DNA of 64,000 nt from positions 79,545,807 to 79,609,806 of the forward strand of contig NC_088204.1 in NCBI RefSeq assembly GCF_037126465.1, in the 5' to 3' direction. Origin of the DNA: Ornithodoros turicata (taxonomy: Eukaryota; Arthropoda; Arachnida; Ixodida; Argasidae). Positions 30,501-40,948 of this stretch are shown here, piece by piece. A program made the translations under genes and the position numbers. Below the pieces are notes generated by a model. It worked only from the letters and a program-made list of their open reading frames with translations, was not told the DNA's origin and did not search any database. Each line of letters starts with the position of its first letter. Within the stretch, counting starts at the first letter, position 1.

Positions 30501-33237
30501 CCCATGAGTCCAGAGGAATCGACTGTCTTCGTGAAGCAGGAGCGCGCTTCTCGCAGGGAGAAAGAGGGGCACGTGCGCACCAGTTCTCGGATTCCGAAAG
30601 TCCATCACGATGGATGCTCCGAGGCTAAGGCAGACCAAGCCATCTTCGAACGACCAGTGGGAATCGACGTGCGGAGCGATTCCTGCGTTACGAGCACGTC
30701 ACAGCTACAGGGCAACTGTGCGAGATTACACACTGTAATGTGTAATGTATACGTAATGTAATATGTAATGTGTAATGTATAATTCCCGTTAATTCAAACC
30801 TAAAGGGGATGAAGATTTTTTTTCCTATAGTACAGCATAGTTCGAACTAAAGGGGGTCGCAGTGAACTGAGGTGTACCACCGTCACTCCCGATGAAGGAG
30901 TCAAGTCAGCTCCTCCTTTTGGACCTTTTTGGACTAACCCTCGGTTGGAGCCCGATTTCTGCCTTGCACTGGCAGCGCATACTCCCTTCATTAGAGATGT
31001 ATCCGTGTATCACTTTTCTAAGGAATTTCCTTATAAGTAATAAGAACACCTTACACGCCCCCACAGTACCCCCCCCCCCCCCCCTCCCCGTACGGCAGGT
31101 CCTGGCAGGTTGCTTGTACAGTATAAAGCGGGAATGAAGAGAATTATTTGAATTTACGAGCTCGGCAGTGCGAATGAGTGCGTCGATCCCGTCGTGTGAA
31201 TGTGTGTATGAGTGAGCAAAAATGTAAGAGTGAAAGGAGGTTGAGTGAGAGAGAGTGACTGGTTTGTCCCTTCAGATGACGCACCCTGGAAGTCGCTGAG
31301 AAGGCGTGTTAGCTTAGCCTAATTGGTAGAGCCCTGGACCGGTAATCCAGAAGATGTGGGTTCGAGTCCTACAGCTGGCTAACATTTTCAGTGACTTCCA
31401 CCTTTCATCGAGCGTTTTCTGTTCTTTGTTGACAGAGCTTCTGACGGAAGTGAGAGAGAGAGAGAGAAGGAGGGGAGGGGGGGGGCACTTCACGTTTACC
31501 CTGCCCCGGGCGCAAACTCGCCTCGCGACGGGCTCTGAACACCACCGTTCCCACTCTGGTAGCGCATCATCTGGGGTTAACTCACCCTGGCCGGGTTGAT
31601 ATCGATTCACAGTCAGCTGATCGGGAAGCTCATTCAGTTTCCCCGAGCCAACCAGACGGTCGAGAAACGGCAGACATTCGAGAGGAATTTTCCTGTCCAA
31701 CGGCGGATCTTTACACACTCTCGCGAGCTCGTACTGAAACTCGTAGCCGAAGTGTTGGACGTCGCGGTGTTTGAGTGCTGCGTTGCAATGTGAAATGTTG
31801 TTTACGGCAACACATAGGATAGATGACAATACAGAGGAGGCCTTACATTGTTGTGGGTTATCAACGTGGAAGGTTGCCAGCATTGAAGCCTCCTCCTCTT
31901 CGGATACAGCATCGAGGATGAGCTCGAGTCCGGGAGGCAAAATTGCGGCTGTGGCAGGAGGTTCAGCGCGGGGTACTTTTGAGATCAAAATGTGAGGTAT
32001 TAGAAGGATGAAGCCAACAATGTCAAAATGATGTATAGCGTTGCCTGGCTGAAGCATCCTCATAGTACAGGGTGTGTGCAGAAAAACGTGACCCGCATTT
32101 AGGCACATAGCTTGTTGCCTACCTAACTAACGAACTTCCGGTGGCACACGATGGCGCATTTATGCGTGCGAAATCTGTAGAAAAATTGTGGAAGCCATAC
32201 CCAGCTTAAAAAATAAACGGAACAACAAAAACGTCGGCTTCTGTGCATCAGAATAGGGCAACATGGTGGACAACAGGGTGTATGTGAAAGGGCAACATGG
32301 TGCACGTAGGAGAGTTGTGTTCAAGTACCGCTAGGGGAGCTATCGGTGCGTAAATCGAAACGATGTCCCACATGGATGCTCATCGGCAGTACCCCTAGCG
32401 GTGCCTGCACATAACTCTCATGAGACCGAAATGCACTACCATGGACTATCATGACCGCCCTATTGTAATGCATGGAAGCCCATGTTTTCGCGCTCTGTTT
32501 ATTTTTTTACACTGAGTATGGCTTCCAGGATTTTTTTGTAGCTTTCGCACGCATAAATACGCCGTCGTGCGCCACCGGAAGTTCCTCGGCTAAGTAGACA
32601 ACGAGTTACATGTAAAAATGCGGGTCATATTTTTCTGCACACACCCTGTACTCTAAGTCAGAGCTTACGGGGAGGAGTTTCCATCGAACCTCTTCCAAAA
32701 TGTTTTTCTGCCACAATACGATTATCACGATGCCACAAATACGACTCCTTACCATCTTCCACGTACCCCAAGTATAGAGGGGCCGCAGCAAAGTGAGGCT
32801 TTGTGCCTGTCAGAGCTGCCACAGCGTCGACAGCATGCTGCACCTTGCTGTAGACCACGAATGCGTAGGGCTTATCCGGTAGAAGCACGATGCTTTCCAC
32901 ATTTCCATGCGCGTCCAAGATATCGCGAAGAGTTTCGTATGTTCCCCCGCACGCTAGTCCGCAATTACTGAGCACGAGGTTCTGCAATCAACAAAATCCG
33001 GTCTATCGATGCAGTTGAGATATGGCATGCCGCATCAGGAGAAATGTAGCGTCTTACCTTTGTCGGGTAAGTGCACAGTGTTATGCCAGCGTGCTTCTCC
33101 AGGACCTTTGCACATTTCACCAGCTTGCGATTGATTTTCTTTTGCGATTTGCTGGCCCTTTCACTTGCGTTTCCGTCTTTTTCGGCGTGTTCATCGGTAT
33201 TTGTCATAGCTCCGTACGCGTTCATGGGCGCCGCCAT
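24421..33237 (-). CDS. Alkbh8: ALKBH8 tRNA (carboxymethyluridine) methyltransferase / hydroxylase, 10 exons, 623 aa
   Basis: ALKBH8 methylates 5-carboxymethyluridine at the wobble base of certain tRNAs (with TRMT112 as partner) and hydroxylates the product with its AlkB domain. Exons in order: 33058-33237, 32753-32981, 31847-31975, 31586-31777, 30502-30682, 29429-29606, 27958-28182, 26913-27062, 25994-26247, 24421-24574. Phases join throughout. RRM lies at about 61-130 and AlkB at about 140-340. H248-x-D250 and H303 are the predicted iron ligands, and R328/R334 the oxoglutarate-site arginines in R-T-S-F-T-F-R. The methyltransferase part starts near 380, with D421-V-G-C-G-N-G-K-Y binding SAM and I-A-V-I-H-H-L-A-T later. 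The ending [11 protein letters not shown] matches the human end. The human protein is 664 residues. All three domains appear intact, so the gene looks functional. Confidence 0.95.
24598..25375. repeat. Tandem array, about five ~150-bp units
   Basis: Units begin near 24598, 24760, 24909, 25060 and 25210 with 'gacacgaagagggagcaac'. They share 'ggaatctgtccagcaa', 'ggatacctttatacaattca' and 'gtgtaactaagttacag'. The array lies in the last ALKBH8 intron, starting 24 bases upstream of exon 10. Confidence 0.9.
25375..25811. repeat. GTAAC-rich tandem repeat, ~138-bp period, three units
   Basis: 'tcaaccaaaagcgataactgg' recurs at about 25503, 25638 and 25778. Each copy is followed by 'actagttac' and 'gtaacaggtaactcattac'. 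It resembles the interior of the GTAAC-rich hAT-type elements. Confidence 0.82.
25994..26247 (-). CDS. Alkbh8: ALKBH8 exon 9
   Basis: The acceptor is GTGCGCAG and the donor is ATGAG|GTATGG, 254 bp, phase 0 to 2. It encodes [20 protein letters not shown] and H-I-N-R-T-P-F...D-V-L-V-P-W-H. Confidence 0.94.
26432..26642. mobile_element. TA-flanked MITE with 25-bp ends (CAGGGTGTTC)
   Basis: It starts CAGGGTGTTCAAAATTAAG and ends with the near-perfect inverse CTTAGTTTTGAACACCTTG. TA lies on both sides. It falls in ALKBH8 intron 8. Confidence 0.85.
26913..27062 (-). CDS. Alkbh8: ALKBH8 exon 8
   Basis: The acceptor is CAACTAG and the donor is ACTGAG|GTAAGC, 150 bp, phase 0 to 0. It encodes D-A-L-A-L-P-W-R and [10 protein letters not shown] of the methyltransferase. 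Confidence 0.94.
27272..27395. repeat. Dispersed repeat copy B
   Basis: This is a second copy of the segment at 23960-24080, about 75-80 % alike by eye. It lies in ALKBH8 intron 7. Confidence 0.7.
27511..27660. repeat. 150-bp near-perfect hairpin
   Basis: The arms start 'tccataacgaaaacctgag' and end 'ctcgggttttcgttatgga'. They are about 70 bp each with a very short loop, interrupted by A/T-run length differences. It lies in ALKBH8 intron 7. Confidence 0.88.
27958..28182 (-). CDS. Alkbh8: ALKBH8 exon 7 (SAM-binding motif)
   Basis: 225 bp, phase 0 to 0. The acceptor is AAAGCAG (a CAG three bases upstream-in-series is out of frame). The donor is CTCAAG|GCAAGT, a GC-AG intron. It encodes [12 protein letters not shown] and [10 protein letters not shown]. 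Confidence 0.92.
28265..28389. repeat. 125-bp hairpin next to ALKBH8 exon 7
   Basis: 'ctacaggttttcccggcaa' to 'catgcc' (28265-28320) is the near-inverse of 'ggcatgg...' to '...cctgtag' (about 28337-28389). Confidence 0.85.
28760..29106. mobile_element. MITE with CCTGAAGTTTTT inverted ends, CCCGAATT-rich
   Basis: The left end ACCCTGAAGTTTTTGGGTTT and right end CAAAAACTTCAGGCTCT are inverses. The interior has CCCGAATT words as in the 16806 and 17263 elements. It lies in ALKBH8 intron 6. Confidence 0.8.
29429..29606 (-). CDS. Alkbh8: ALKBH8 exon 6
   Basis: The acceptor is ATCCAG and the donor is CTCTAT|GTGTGT, 178 bp, phase 2 to 0. It encodes [10 protein letters not shown] and the C-D-C zinc-site segment. 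Confidence 0.9.
30502..30682 (-). CDS. Alkbh8: ALKBH8 exon 5 (iron-binding H-x-D)
   Basis: The acceptor is AACGCAG and the donor is CATGG|GTCTGT (poor consensus), 181 bp, phase 1 to 2. It encodes [23 protein letters not shown] and F-L-W-T-H. Confidence 0.93.
31240..31450 (+). mobile_element. Probable tRNA-derived SINE or tRNA with repeat flanks
   Basis: The tRNA-like block at 31308-31380 sits in flanks ('gacgcaccctggaagtcgctgagaag' on the left, 'attttcagtgacttccacc' on the right). These flanks are partly inverse to each other (ggaagtcgctga / tcagtgacttcc). I recall similar sequence from tick genomes, but cannot check this here. Confidence 0.5.
31308..31380 (+). tRNA. tRNA-like cloverleaf, anticodon GGT (Thr), probably a pseudo-tRNA
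   Basis: 73 bases fold as a full cloverleaf. The acceptor stem GTTAGCT/AGCTGGC has two G-U pairs. The D arm is GCCT/GAGC with one mismatch, the anticodon stem CTGGA/TCCAG is perfect, and the T arm is GTGGG/CCTAC with TTCGAGT loop. The B box GGTTCGAGTCC is perfect. Base 33 is C instead of the near-universal U, and a GGU threonine anticodon is unusual in eukaryotes. TTTT follows at about 31384. It lies antisense in ALKBH8 intron 4. Confidence 0.55.
31586..31777 (-). CDS. Alkbh8: ALKBH8 exon 4
   Basis: The acceptor is AACGCAG and the donor is CCAGG|GTGAGT, 192 bp, phase 1 to 1. It encodes [13 protein letters not shown] and N-R-Y-Q-P-G-Q-G. It is separated from exon 3 by an intron of only 69 bp. 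Confidence 0.93.
31847..31975 (-). CDS. Alkbh8: ALKBH8 exon 3
   Basis: The acceptor is TCAAAAG and the donor is CAACAAT|GTAAGG, 129 bp, phase 1 to 1. It encodes L-P-P-G-L-E-L and the linker into AlkB. A continuous frame runs through the 69-bp intron but would insert unmatched residues. Confidence 0.9.
32068..32648. mobile_element. TA-flanked element with ~140-bp inverted repeats
   Basis: CAGGGTGTGTGCAGAAAAA on the left and its inverse on the right are flanked by TA (32066-32067, 32649-32650). Inverted similarity extends about 140 bp ('cgcataaatacgcc.tcgtgcgccaccggaagtt'). It is 581 bp, non-coding, in ALKBH8 intron 2. Confidence 0.9.
32753..32981 (-). CDS. Alkbh8: ALKBH8 exon 2 (RRM domain)
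   Basis: The acceptor is GATTGCAG and the donor is AGATG|GTAAGG, 229 bp, phase 0 to 1. It encodes N-L-V-L-S-N-C-G-L (RNP2-like) and K-P-Y-A-F-V-V-Y (RNP1-like). Confidence 0.93.
33058..33237 (-). CDS. Alkbh8: ALKBH8 exon 1 (start codon)
   Basis: ATG is at 33235-33237 and the donor is ACAAAG|GTAAGA, 60 codons, phase 0. The basic segment [10 protein letters not shown]...H-A-G-I-T-L matches the human K-I-K-A-K-H-T-L...G-I-E-T region. The ATG at 33235 is preferred over M5 because it is the first in frame. Confidence 0.88.
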
Positions 33238-33240
33238 TTT
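33230..33240 (-). promoter_or_regulatory. YY1-like motif AAAATGGCGGC over the ALKBH8 start codon
   Basis: The minus strand reads AAAATGGCGGC. This is the classic YY1 site (AAnATGGCGGC), with its ATG being the start codon. Such placement is known for YY1-regulated housekeeping genes. Confidence 0.5.
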
Positions 33241-36200
33241 AAGATCGTACGTCGATGCGGCTGTTGTGAGATTGTGAGTTGTTTTACCTCACCGCCCCTA
33301 TCAGCTTATGAGGTGGAAGTGGAACCTAGGACGGATCGAGGATTTTTCTGAGGAGTCCAGCCTTGGACAGCATGCGACGACAGAAACTGGGGCGGGGGTC
33401 AGGACCCGCCCTTCTGTACGTGCTTGAGTGGAACTTGGTGCTTTACTAAAACACGATTACATGAGTAAGTGCGAAGTCAACATTTTATCATTTAATTATA
33501 TATTTGCCAAGACATGAGATGCTTCTGATGTGATTATGATAAGTGAAGACCAGCAAGCACCTTTTGGCAGCGCAGGCGCTCCGAAAGCAATCAGTGTTGT
33601 GCAGGATACCCGTGAAGAAGAAGAAGAAGAAGAAAAGTGGACTCCCTGTCGATGCAACGAGTAATAATGCGTTAAAGCTCAGCTCCGCCGATTTTCGACT
33701 GCGACAGAATGGAGCCATGCTTGGGCTGTGCGTTCGTTTCTGCACAGGGAGAATACATGTGAAAAATTTTCACCCATTTGTTTGTAGTTTTTAAGAAAAC
33801 AATTTTTTTAATTTTCCTGGCACGCCGGTCCTGTGGTCGGCAAACCCTGACCAATCCCGGCTTCGTCCTGGCTTAGCCGCGCTCGTGGCTTGGCTAACGC
33901 CAAATCGTCGACGCGATGGCGGAGATCAATGAGCGAAGGTGAATGTTTTGGGTGTGTTCCGTGATAATTGCTGTCGTTAATAGCCTCAAAGATAGTTTTG
34001 CCGGTCTTCTTTAACAAGCCTTACAGGATGGCCTCGTTGTGCAACGACGGCCGTCGTGAGCGGACATTCTGTGCCCGCACTGTGCTTCATGCTACCAACA
34101 AGACCTAACACCTAACGTGTGACGTACACTTACGCATTCTCAATAGCTTTGGCAGCGCACTATGCGCGGACTTGCTGCGCGTGCAGAAAGCACCACCAAA
34201 GCTATTGAGAACGAGAACGTGCTCGAAGACGAAGTATTCCTTATAAGAAACATGATAAAACGGTGCGGTGGTCCCCGATAGCTCGTGACAGCTGTTTCAG
34301 CACGATACAGCGGCCATGACGGAGTGTAAACACAAACTGGTTGCCAGGCAGAGCTGGCTAGGTGTGGCTATCCAATCCGCGCAGTTCCAAGTATGACGTC
34401 ACAAGTGGAACCGCCGCCCGGTAGTTTTTCTCAAATTTCTCACGAAGGAGTATGGAAATTTGGAAAGCAATGTGCGTTTATGAATGAAGTTGGGACCACG
34501 GTTCTGAATATCACAACGTCTTCATACTTTCGGAACAGCAGCGGAGCTGCACTTTAACAATCGTTGAACTTCTAAGAAAATGCTGGTATAATTTTAAATT
34601 GCGCCTTATGGTTTGCAGATATGGGTCAAATGCAGGAGCAGAACTTCAATGAGTTATGATTCTATATGCAAGAGAGGACAACGCGCTGTGGAGTTTGGCG
34701 TGAAGAAAGACTTTTTTTGGTCGTACCATCTCGCATCGTACCTCTCGCATCTCGCCATTTAACCATCTCGCAACGTAGTTGCCCGATGTGAAAGGAAGGC
34801 AACGCGAGCCCGCAGTTTGTCCCTCGGTGAGTTTGAACTTTGAAGGCCGCACAACACGGCAACCGTCCATTTTCCTTCTGCATATCCTTTTATGGGGCCA
34901 TAGACGAGCTTCCTGGGCGGGACCCGTGGACGCCACGCAACCACTGAAGCGTCCCCCGTTATAGCGGCCAGGAGGACCTGTGCTCGTACCAGAGTAATAT
35001 ACTATTGCATTCTGATACGCTTTACAGAACCGGTACGTTTCAGCGTGTCAAGTTCACAATCAACCTCAAAGTCGATTGCCGTGCAGTTGCTGCTGGCTGG
35101 TCTTTTGCCGTGTATTTCGAAAGCCATTAATTTTAATTATCTGAAGCATTCACATGGAACCTGTGGGGATGACGACAGGCCTATGGATTTACTGCAACGC
35201 GTAGACAACGGCCACCACCAACATGGGAAGTCCGAGAACGATCGTTTATTCATGTCGGCAGACCCACGCCACGACAAAGCAAGACGTCGCTCTTCCCTTT
35301 ACTACGGACACACTCCTAGCCGCCAGAGTCATAAACTTGTCCGTGCAAGCGATTACCGCGGCGCCATCTATCGTCCGAGTTGAGTTTTCGGCGCAGAGAC
35401 GCAGGGATTTCTGAGGAGTGAGCCCAATAACGCTATCGCATTAAAAAAACTAAAGAAAGAGGGACAACGGAAAAATTGCTGGAACTACTAGTTGGTGCTG
35501 TGTTTTCTTGCTTCCTTAGAATGTTGCGTGAGCAAATTCACGGGTTTTGCGATGGGGAGAAAATGTTCGAGCTTAAATAACTAAAAAAAATAAATAAATG
35601 AAAATAAAAACACGTAAGAAAATAATTGCTAACATTTTGCTGTGTCGTTTTATTTGGAGCCTTAGGCTTAGCAAGCTAGGTGAGCCACGTGCATAACGTC
35701 TTCCGTTCATACTTACCTAAGAACCTTGTTCTTTCGCTATGTGCATGAAAGTGTCGGGTGGCCGTGGAGGCGTTCTGCACGCATCCTCCCCCGTATTCCT
35801 AAAAGTCCAACGTACACTGAGGGCCTGACTCTTTTCTGCTTGACTGCTTTCCACGAAACAGGGTGGATCAAAACCACATCAACATTTGGGCGGGTTGGTA
35901 CAGCTCCCGTCAACCTTAATAATAACACCGGAAAATTTTTGGTCTGATTTCCAAGCGCGATAACAGCCATCCTGGGGGAACTAGGGGAATGTTATGTTTA
36001 AAAAAAAATCATTGCGTTAAATTAACGAAATAATTTTGTTCAATTAAGATTTCCTCATTGCCCCAAGGGTTGCTGTAAACGCGCTCGGGAACGAGACAAT
36101 ATTTTTTCCAGCGTTATTATTGAGGTTGACGGGAGGTGTACATACTCTTGTGAGGGCGATAGACAAGCTAACAAACACGAACAGAACGACAACCCCAACT

Positions 36201-37930
36201 TTAAACCTTCTTTACTGACGACGATACAAAAATAACAGCCCTAAACCAACAATAATTAATCCATTCCCGACAATCTCGCGTTTCTTTCCGTCTATACTCA
36301 TTGGTTGTGCTTCTAGCCGGCACGTTTACCCGTGCCGAACCACGTCCAACTATGGCGATAAGACCGATCTGTGCAGACGTTGCCTCGCTATCGTCGTATG
36401 CCTCACCGTTGCCTTACTAACTATTTTTGTATCGTCGTCAGTAAAGAATTATGTTTGAGTTCGAGTTTGAATGTTAAAAGAAAGTAAAGAAGGCTGCCAG
36501 GAGGTTGACATCGCGCGTATATTTAGAAATACAGGTTCGATTGTGGGAATCCTAGCCCCATACAGTAATAGCAGGACTTACCCCTCAACTCCTTCGAAGA
36601 TCCCGTACGTAAATGACTGCTGTTGACGTCACTCAGTCACGTGTTGAGTACGCCGCAGGCGCTGCGCCGTGTTCGTATAGCGAATGGATTTTCAGTCAAC
36701 GAAATGAAGACTTCGCGGCGCTCGTTAGGCTAAAGATACGTCACACTGATGTGAATACGTCACGCCAGGATATCGGTCACCCAAGCAGGGAAAGGTAACT
36801 TTCCGTTAACGCTTCCGTTGCATATTTGTTTCTGTTTCAGTTTCTGTTACCACCATTGTTGTTTCCGTTTCGGTTTTCGGGCGTCCGCACGGCGCCTTTC
36901 TCCTCTGGGCGTAACCCTCTCACTCCTCCTGTTAGGGAGTGACGTCATTGCTGACGTCACTCGGCTTGGAGTGACGTCATTGCGTCCGCAGCTGCGGAAG
37001 CAGCGCCGATTTGAGACACTTGTCTCTGCGGCGACCGCACCCGTCAGTTTCTTGTTGACCCTATCCGACCTCATGCATTCCTGCAGTCCATCGACCGTCC
37101 CTCACTGGAGTTTGTCGTCGGCTGCCGCTGTACCCGCGAAGAAGAGTCCCTTTTACATCATCTTCGGCGGAACGTTGCCCTCGTCCGTTCACTCCCGTTC
37201 AAACCGGGCCGCGTCCCATCTCCCACTTGCCCCTACTACTGCGCCGTAGAAGATGATATCCCCAATTAGCTCCTCCACTGTCGGCGTCACCTTCATCATC
37301 GGGCCGTGATCTGGCAACGCCTCTCAGAGCTTGGGTAACACGGACGGTTTCCGTCGCGACACTCCTTTGCCCCGTAAAGTCACTGGATTGGGGAAAGTAG
37401 CGCCACGCTTTCCCTTTCCCGCCTCGACCTTGGAACAACAATGGCGGCCGCTGCATGTGTTGGAATGCTACGGCAGCCATTGTTGTTCCAAGGTTACGGC
37501 GGCAAAGATCAGAGGATGGCGGTACTTTCCCAATTCAGTTACTTTAGGGCCCCGTGCAGCGAGCTAACCAGTGGAGTGTCACAAAGGCGGTGCTCCGCTT
37601 TCTGCGTAATACGCGGGCCGCCTGGGCTCCCTGTGAGTCGGGTGTTTTTTATTTTTTTTATTTTTAATTTTATTTTATTCTTTTTTTGTTTAGGGAATAG
37701 CAAGCCGGCGTGCTGCATGGCTGACCTTTCCCCTTTCATCTTTCCTTTTACTTTTTTTTCTTTTTCTGCCAATAAATACCCCTCCCAACCACCCACACTT
37801 TCGGACGAATGACGAAAAAAATTAGCCAAGTAGATCGTCGGTCGACGCCGACCATCGTGGTTTCGTAGATGGGTTTCCGGGTGCGACCTTCACTTTAAGG
37901 AACAGAACCTTCACAGTTGCCTCATGGTGT
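33241..37930. other. Gene-poor interval upstream of ALKBH8
   Basis: No recognisable protein is present. Features seen: an AAG microsatellite (33608-33635); short hairpins at 34136-34225 (ctcaatagctttgg / ccaaagctattgag) and 36209-36448 (26-bp arms, tttactgacgacgatac); several TGACGTCA-type CRE words near 36930-36980; and a hairpin at 37433-37497 (ttggaacaacaatggc). ORFs at 35045-35383 and 36818-37249 lack any family resemblance. Confidence 0.5.
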
Positions 37931-37935
37931 AAAAG

Positions 37936-38447
37936 CAGAGTTGTACGTAACGGGTTACTAGTAATTGCGTTACTAGCAATCAATTACTTTTTTCAGTAAT
38001 TTTTAACGTAATCAATTAATTTTGTGAGCAAGTAATTTTCCAAGTAACCTGATTACAATTTTCGGTAATCAGTTACTGAGTAATCGATTACTTTTTTAAC
38101 CTTCTTTCAACAATGGCAACCCTTTCCAGCAAACAAATGTGTAATAAACGCGTGTATGTGTTTTGTATGTTGCTTTCAAATGTATTTGTGAATTTCACTT
38201 ACCATATATGTTGGTGTCTCATTTTAGAATCTAAAACAAGAGCTGCATAGTTGCATTCACTGCAGGCTTGTTGGCTTTGCTATGGCCCACAATTTAAAAG
38301 TAACGGGAAAAGTAACGCGTTACATTTTTAATCGGTAACGTATTACATTTTTGATGAAGTAATTTGTGACGGTAAAGAATTACTTTTCGCGCAGTAGTAA
38401 CAGTAATTGTAATCAATTACTTTTTCCGAGTAACGTGTACAACTCTG
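37936..38447. mobile_element. hAT-type non-autonomous element, GTAAT-rich
   Basis: A 512-bp element with ends CAGAGTTGTACGTAAC and GTAACGTGTACAACTCTG is flanked by the exact 8-bp direct repeat TGTAAAAG (37928-37935, 38448-38455). The interior is full of AGTAATTACT-like words. Confidence 0.9.
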
Positions 38448-38455
38448 TGTAAAAG

Positions 38456-40648
38456 CCGCCACTTATCTCATCGCTCGTAAAAGCCAGGCCCTGTGTGCAC
38501 TCCGATCAACGCAAGCCAAACGCAGTCGAGAGCGAAAAATGAACTTTAATGTATTTCCTACGGACATATTTCCATGCAGCATGCTACGTATAGCGACTAC
38601 TGCTAAAGATGACCATGCATCGACTGAGGTTGTTCACAGCGTAAATAAATAGATTGCTCTGTATTGAGGCAGACGTGAAAAGAGTCTCGTAAAGTATATC
38701 ACAAGCGCCAGGTGCCGCCTGCAGGAGTTCGTTATACGGGGGACAATGTGTGAGCATTTGGGTGTCCTTCGTACAACGGCCGGCCTCACAGGTCACTTTG
38801 CTCTGTCGCGTAGGGCATGTTCGACTTAGAGGCGAAAGTAGTCGAGTTGAGTTTCTGCAGGAAAGAAATGGCACTGAAACCCTTGTGAAGCGCGCGGAAT
38901 TTGCCGGAGGATTCGTTATATCAAATCTTTTGATAAATCGAACAGTTCGATGTAATCGTAATATGAGCTGAAGAATTTCAATATATCGCTTCGAACATCG
39001 CTAGACGTCGAGTTTATGAAGTGGTTGTTCTTTTTTTCGCATATAGACAAATGTCTAGTAGTATGTAACGAATAATGTTAAGACAATTGTCCGTTTCCCG
39101 CGAACAGAAAAAAAAAAATCAAGTCAGTTAAGAGAAAGACAACAACAAAAAAGCAGCAACGAGTTAAACTGTACAAGCCATGTAAATGCCATCATACGAC
39201 TTGTTGTCGACTATCACGAACAACTATTTAATTTGTGCTTACTTGGCCTTTCGCGTGAAAAATCATTTCCTATTTCAGGTACATCACACTCAAATTTTGA
39301 TGCTTTTAAGTTTTAACTTTCAGTGCAAAATTTCACGCGAAGTCTGTGCAGAATATCACACCTCTTTATCCAGCTCATAGGCACGCAGAAAATTATCATA
39401 AGAAACGACTTAGTGAATTAATTAAACTTGCTACGTAAAAGCCACTGGTGTGGATTTATTGATGTGTCAGTTCAGAATGCAGGAGGACGGTACAAGGGAG
39501 TACAATTAAGTAAATAGCTTTGTGAAGCGCTGGCCTGGCAGGGGCTGACAGTATAAATAAGTAAATAAATAAATAAATAATCGAAACAGCTATACCACGA
39601 GGTCCCGTCTAAGTCGAACATGCTCCACTTTGCTCTGCAGACGGCACCGCACAGTAACAGAACAAAATAGATTAGCACTTTGACTGCAGCAACCCCTCTG
39701 ATCTATACACTGGTCTACACTTGAACTGTCCTGTACACGTATATACAAGCCGACCAGGGAGAAGAACACTTCTACAAAGAACCAATAGAACGATCTCACT
39801 AATAAAAACCAGCACAAACTCCACTTGCTGGACATGCCGGCATTGTCTGGTGACGCACGTGTATTCATGGACGTCACGTGACTTGGAGTGTTGGAATGGG
39901 CGGGGGGGGGGGTCCGTGACAGCGAAGTTGGCTCCCGCCACGCCTAACGTACACCGCTCCGTTTGCAAGGGGGGGCAAAAGTATACTACACGTCCTGTTG
40001 GAGAGCACTGTCGCGGAACGTCAGTAACGGAGATGCTGATTTCTGATTGGACGCGAGACATGCAACGTCACGAGTTTCGTTCCTACGTCATCGATCACGG
40101 AACGCCTCGCAGCTGTTGACCCGATGTGGGGAGGAAGCGGGGAAGGGTGGGTGAGCGGCTTTCATGACGCAGCATCCCGCACGATAAGTGCGGAGTGCCA
40201 AAGCCTTCTAGCCTAAAAGGTGGTGTCCGCGAGGAATCCGGAATTTAAAGTTAATGTGATATCCACTTGGAAATCACACACACAAAAAAGTTTCACAAAA
40301 TTCGTTCATGTTGTTTCAGAAAACATCAAAAACATCGAATATGAAACCAACTGCCAGCTTCCGGTTGGAACGGCCTTTCGCTGTTTCGCCTCTTCCGGTG
40401 GCGCAATTTGCATTGCCAGCGAGATTTCCAATCGTACAGCTGACGGCGTCTCCAGGCTGGTTGCAATCCGATACCACCGAAAGCGTGAACGGAGATGTTT
40501 CTAGCGACTGTTCGGCAGTAGACTGCGAGTCGGAAGCTAGACCGCACTTCGTGACAGGCAGCCTGCCTTCATAACCGCCTCCCGTGACGTCGGTCCGCAC
40601 ACTGTTGCCTGAATTCAGCCGGGAGCGCGCAGTCGGTTGCAAAATCCA
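38456..40648. other. Intergenic stretch, no gene recognised
   Basis: Only short frames and AT-rich sequence occur. An open region at about 40316-40618 is open on both strands with serine-rich residues and splice-like edges, but matches nothing I know. Confidence 0.4.
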
Positions 40649-40948
40649 ATAGACCTCTGCCCGAAAAAACGTCATCATGACGTTGTGGAGACAGACTGAA
40701 TCCGAAACAAATCGGAAGGGGAGGGCTGGGCTCCACGAATGGGCACTTTTTCGCTGCCTCCTATTGAAAGAAAAGTAGGACCGAAGGTCGCGTCCCTTTC
40801 AGGGACCATCGTAATCCTCTCAAGGCCGTGGCTTCCGGGCGCGACCTTGTTCGCCCCCTATAGCTTCGAGCGTAGTTCAACCCTACCAAATTGGTGGCGC
40901 TGTCGAACACTATGACGTCATTTGTTTACAAACCAGGGAGAGGTCTAT
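40649..40948. mobile_element. ATAGACCTCT MITE, full copy
   Basis: The left end is ATAGACCTCTGCCC and the right end GGGAGAGGTCTAT. The interior 'acgtcatcatgacg', 'gctgcctcctattgaaag' and 'aaattggtggcgctg' are shared with 53732-54005. Confidence 0.88.

Noticed and set aside
31314..32108. 264-residue minus-strand open frame read as one exon
   Set aside because: Only parts match ALKBH8. Family alignment needs the 69-bp intron 31778-31846 removed and the ends trimmed at 31975 and 31586.
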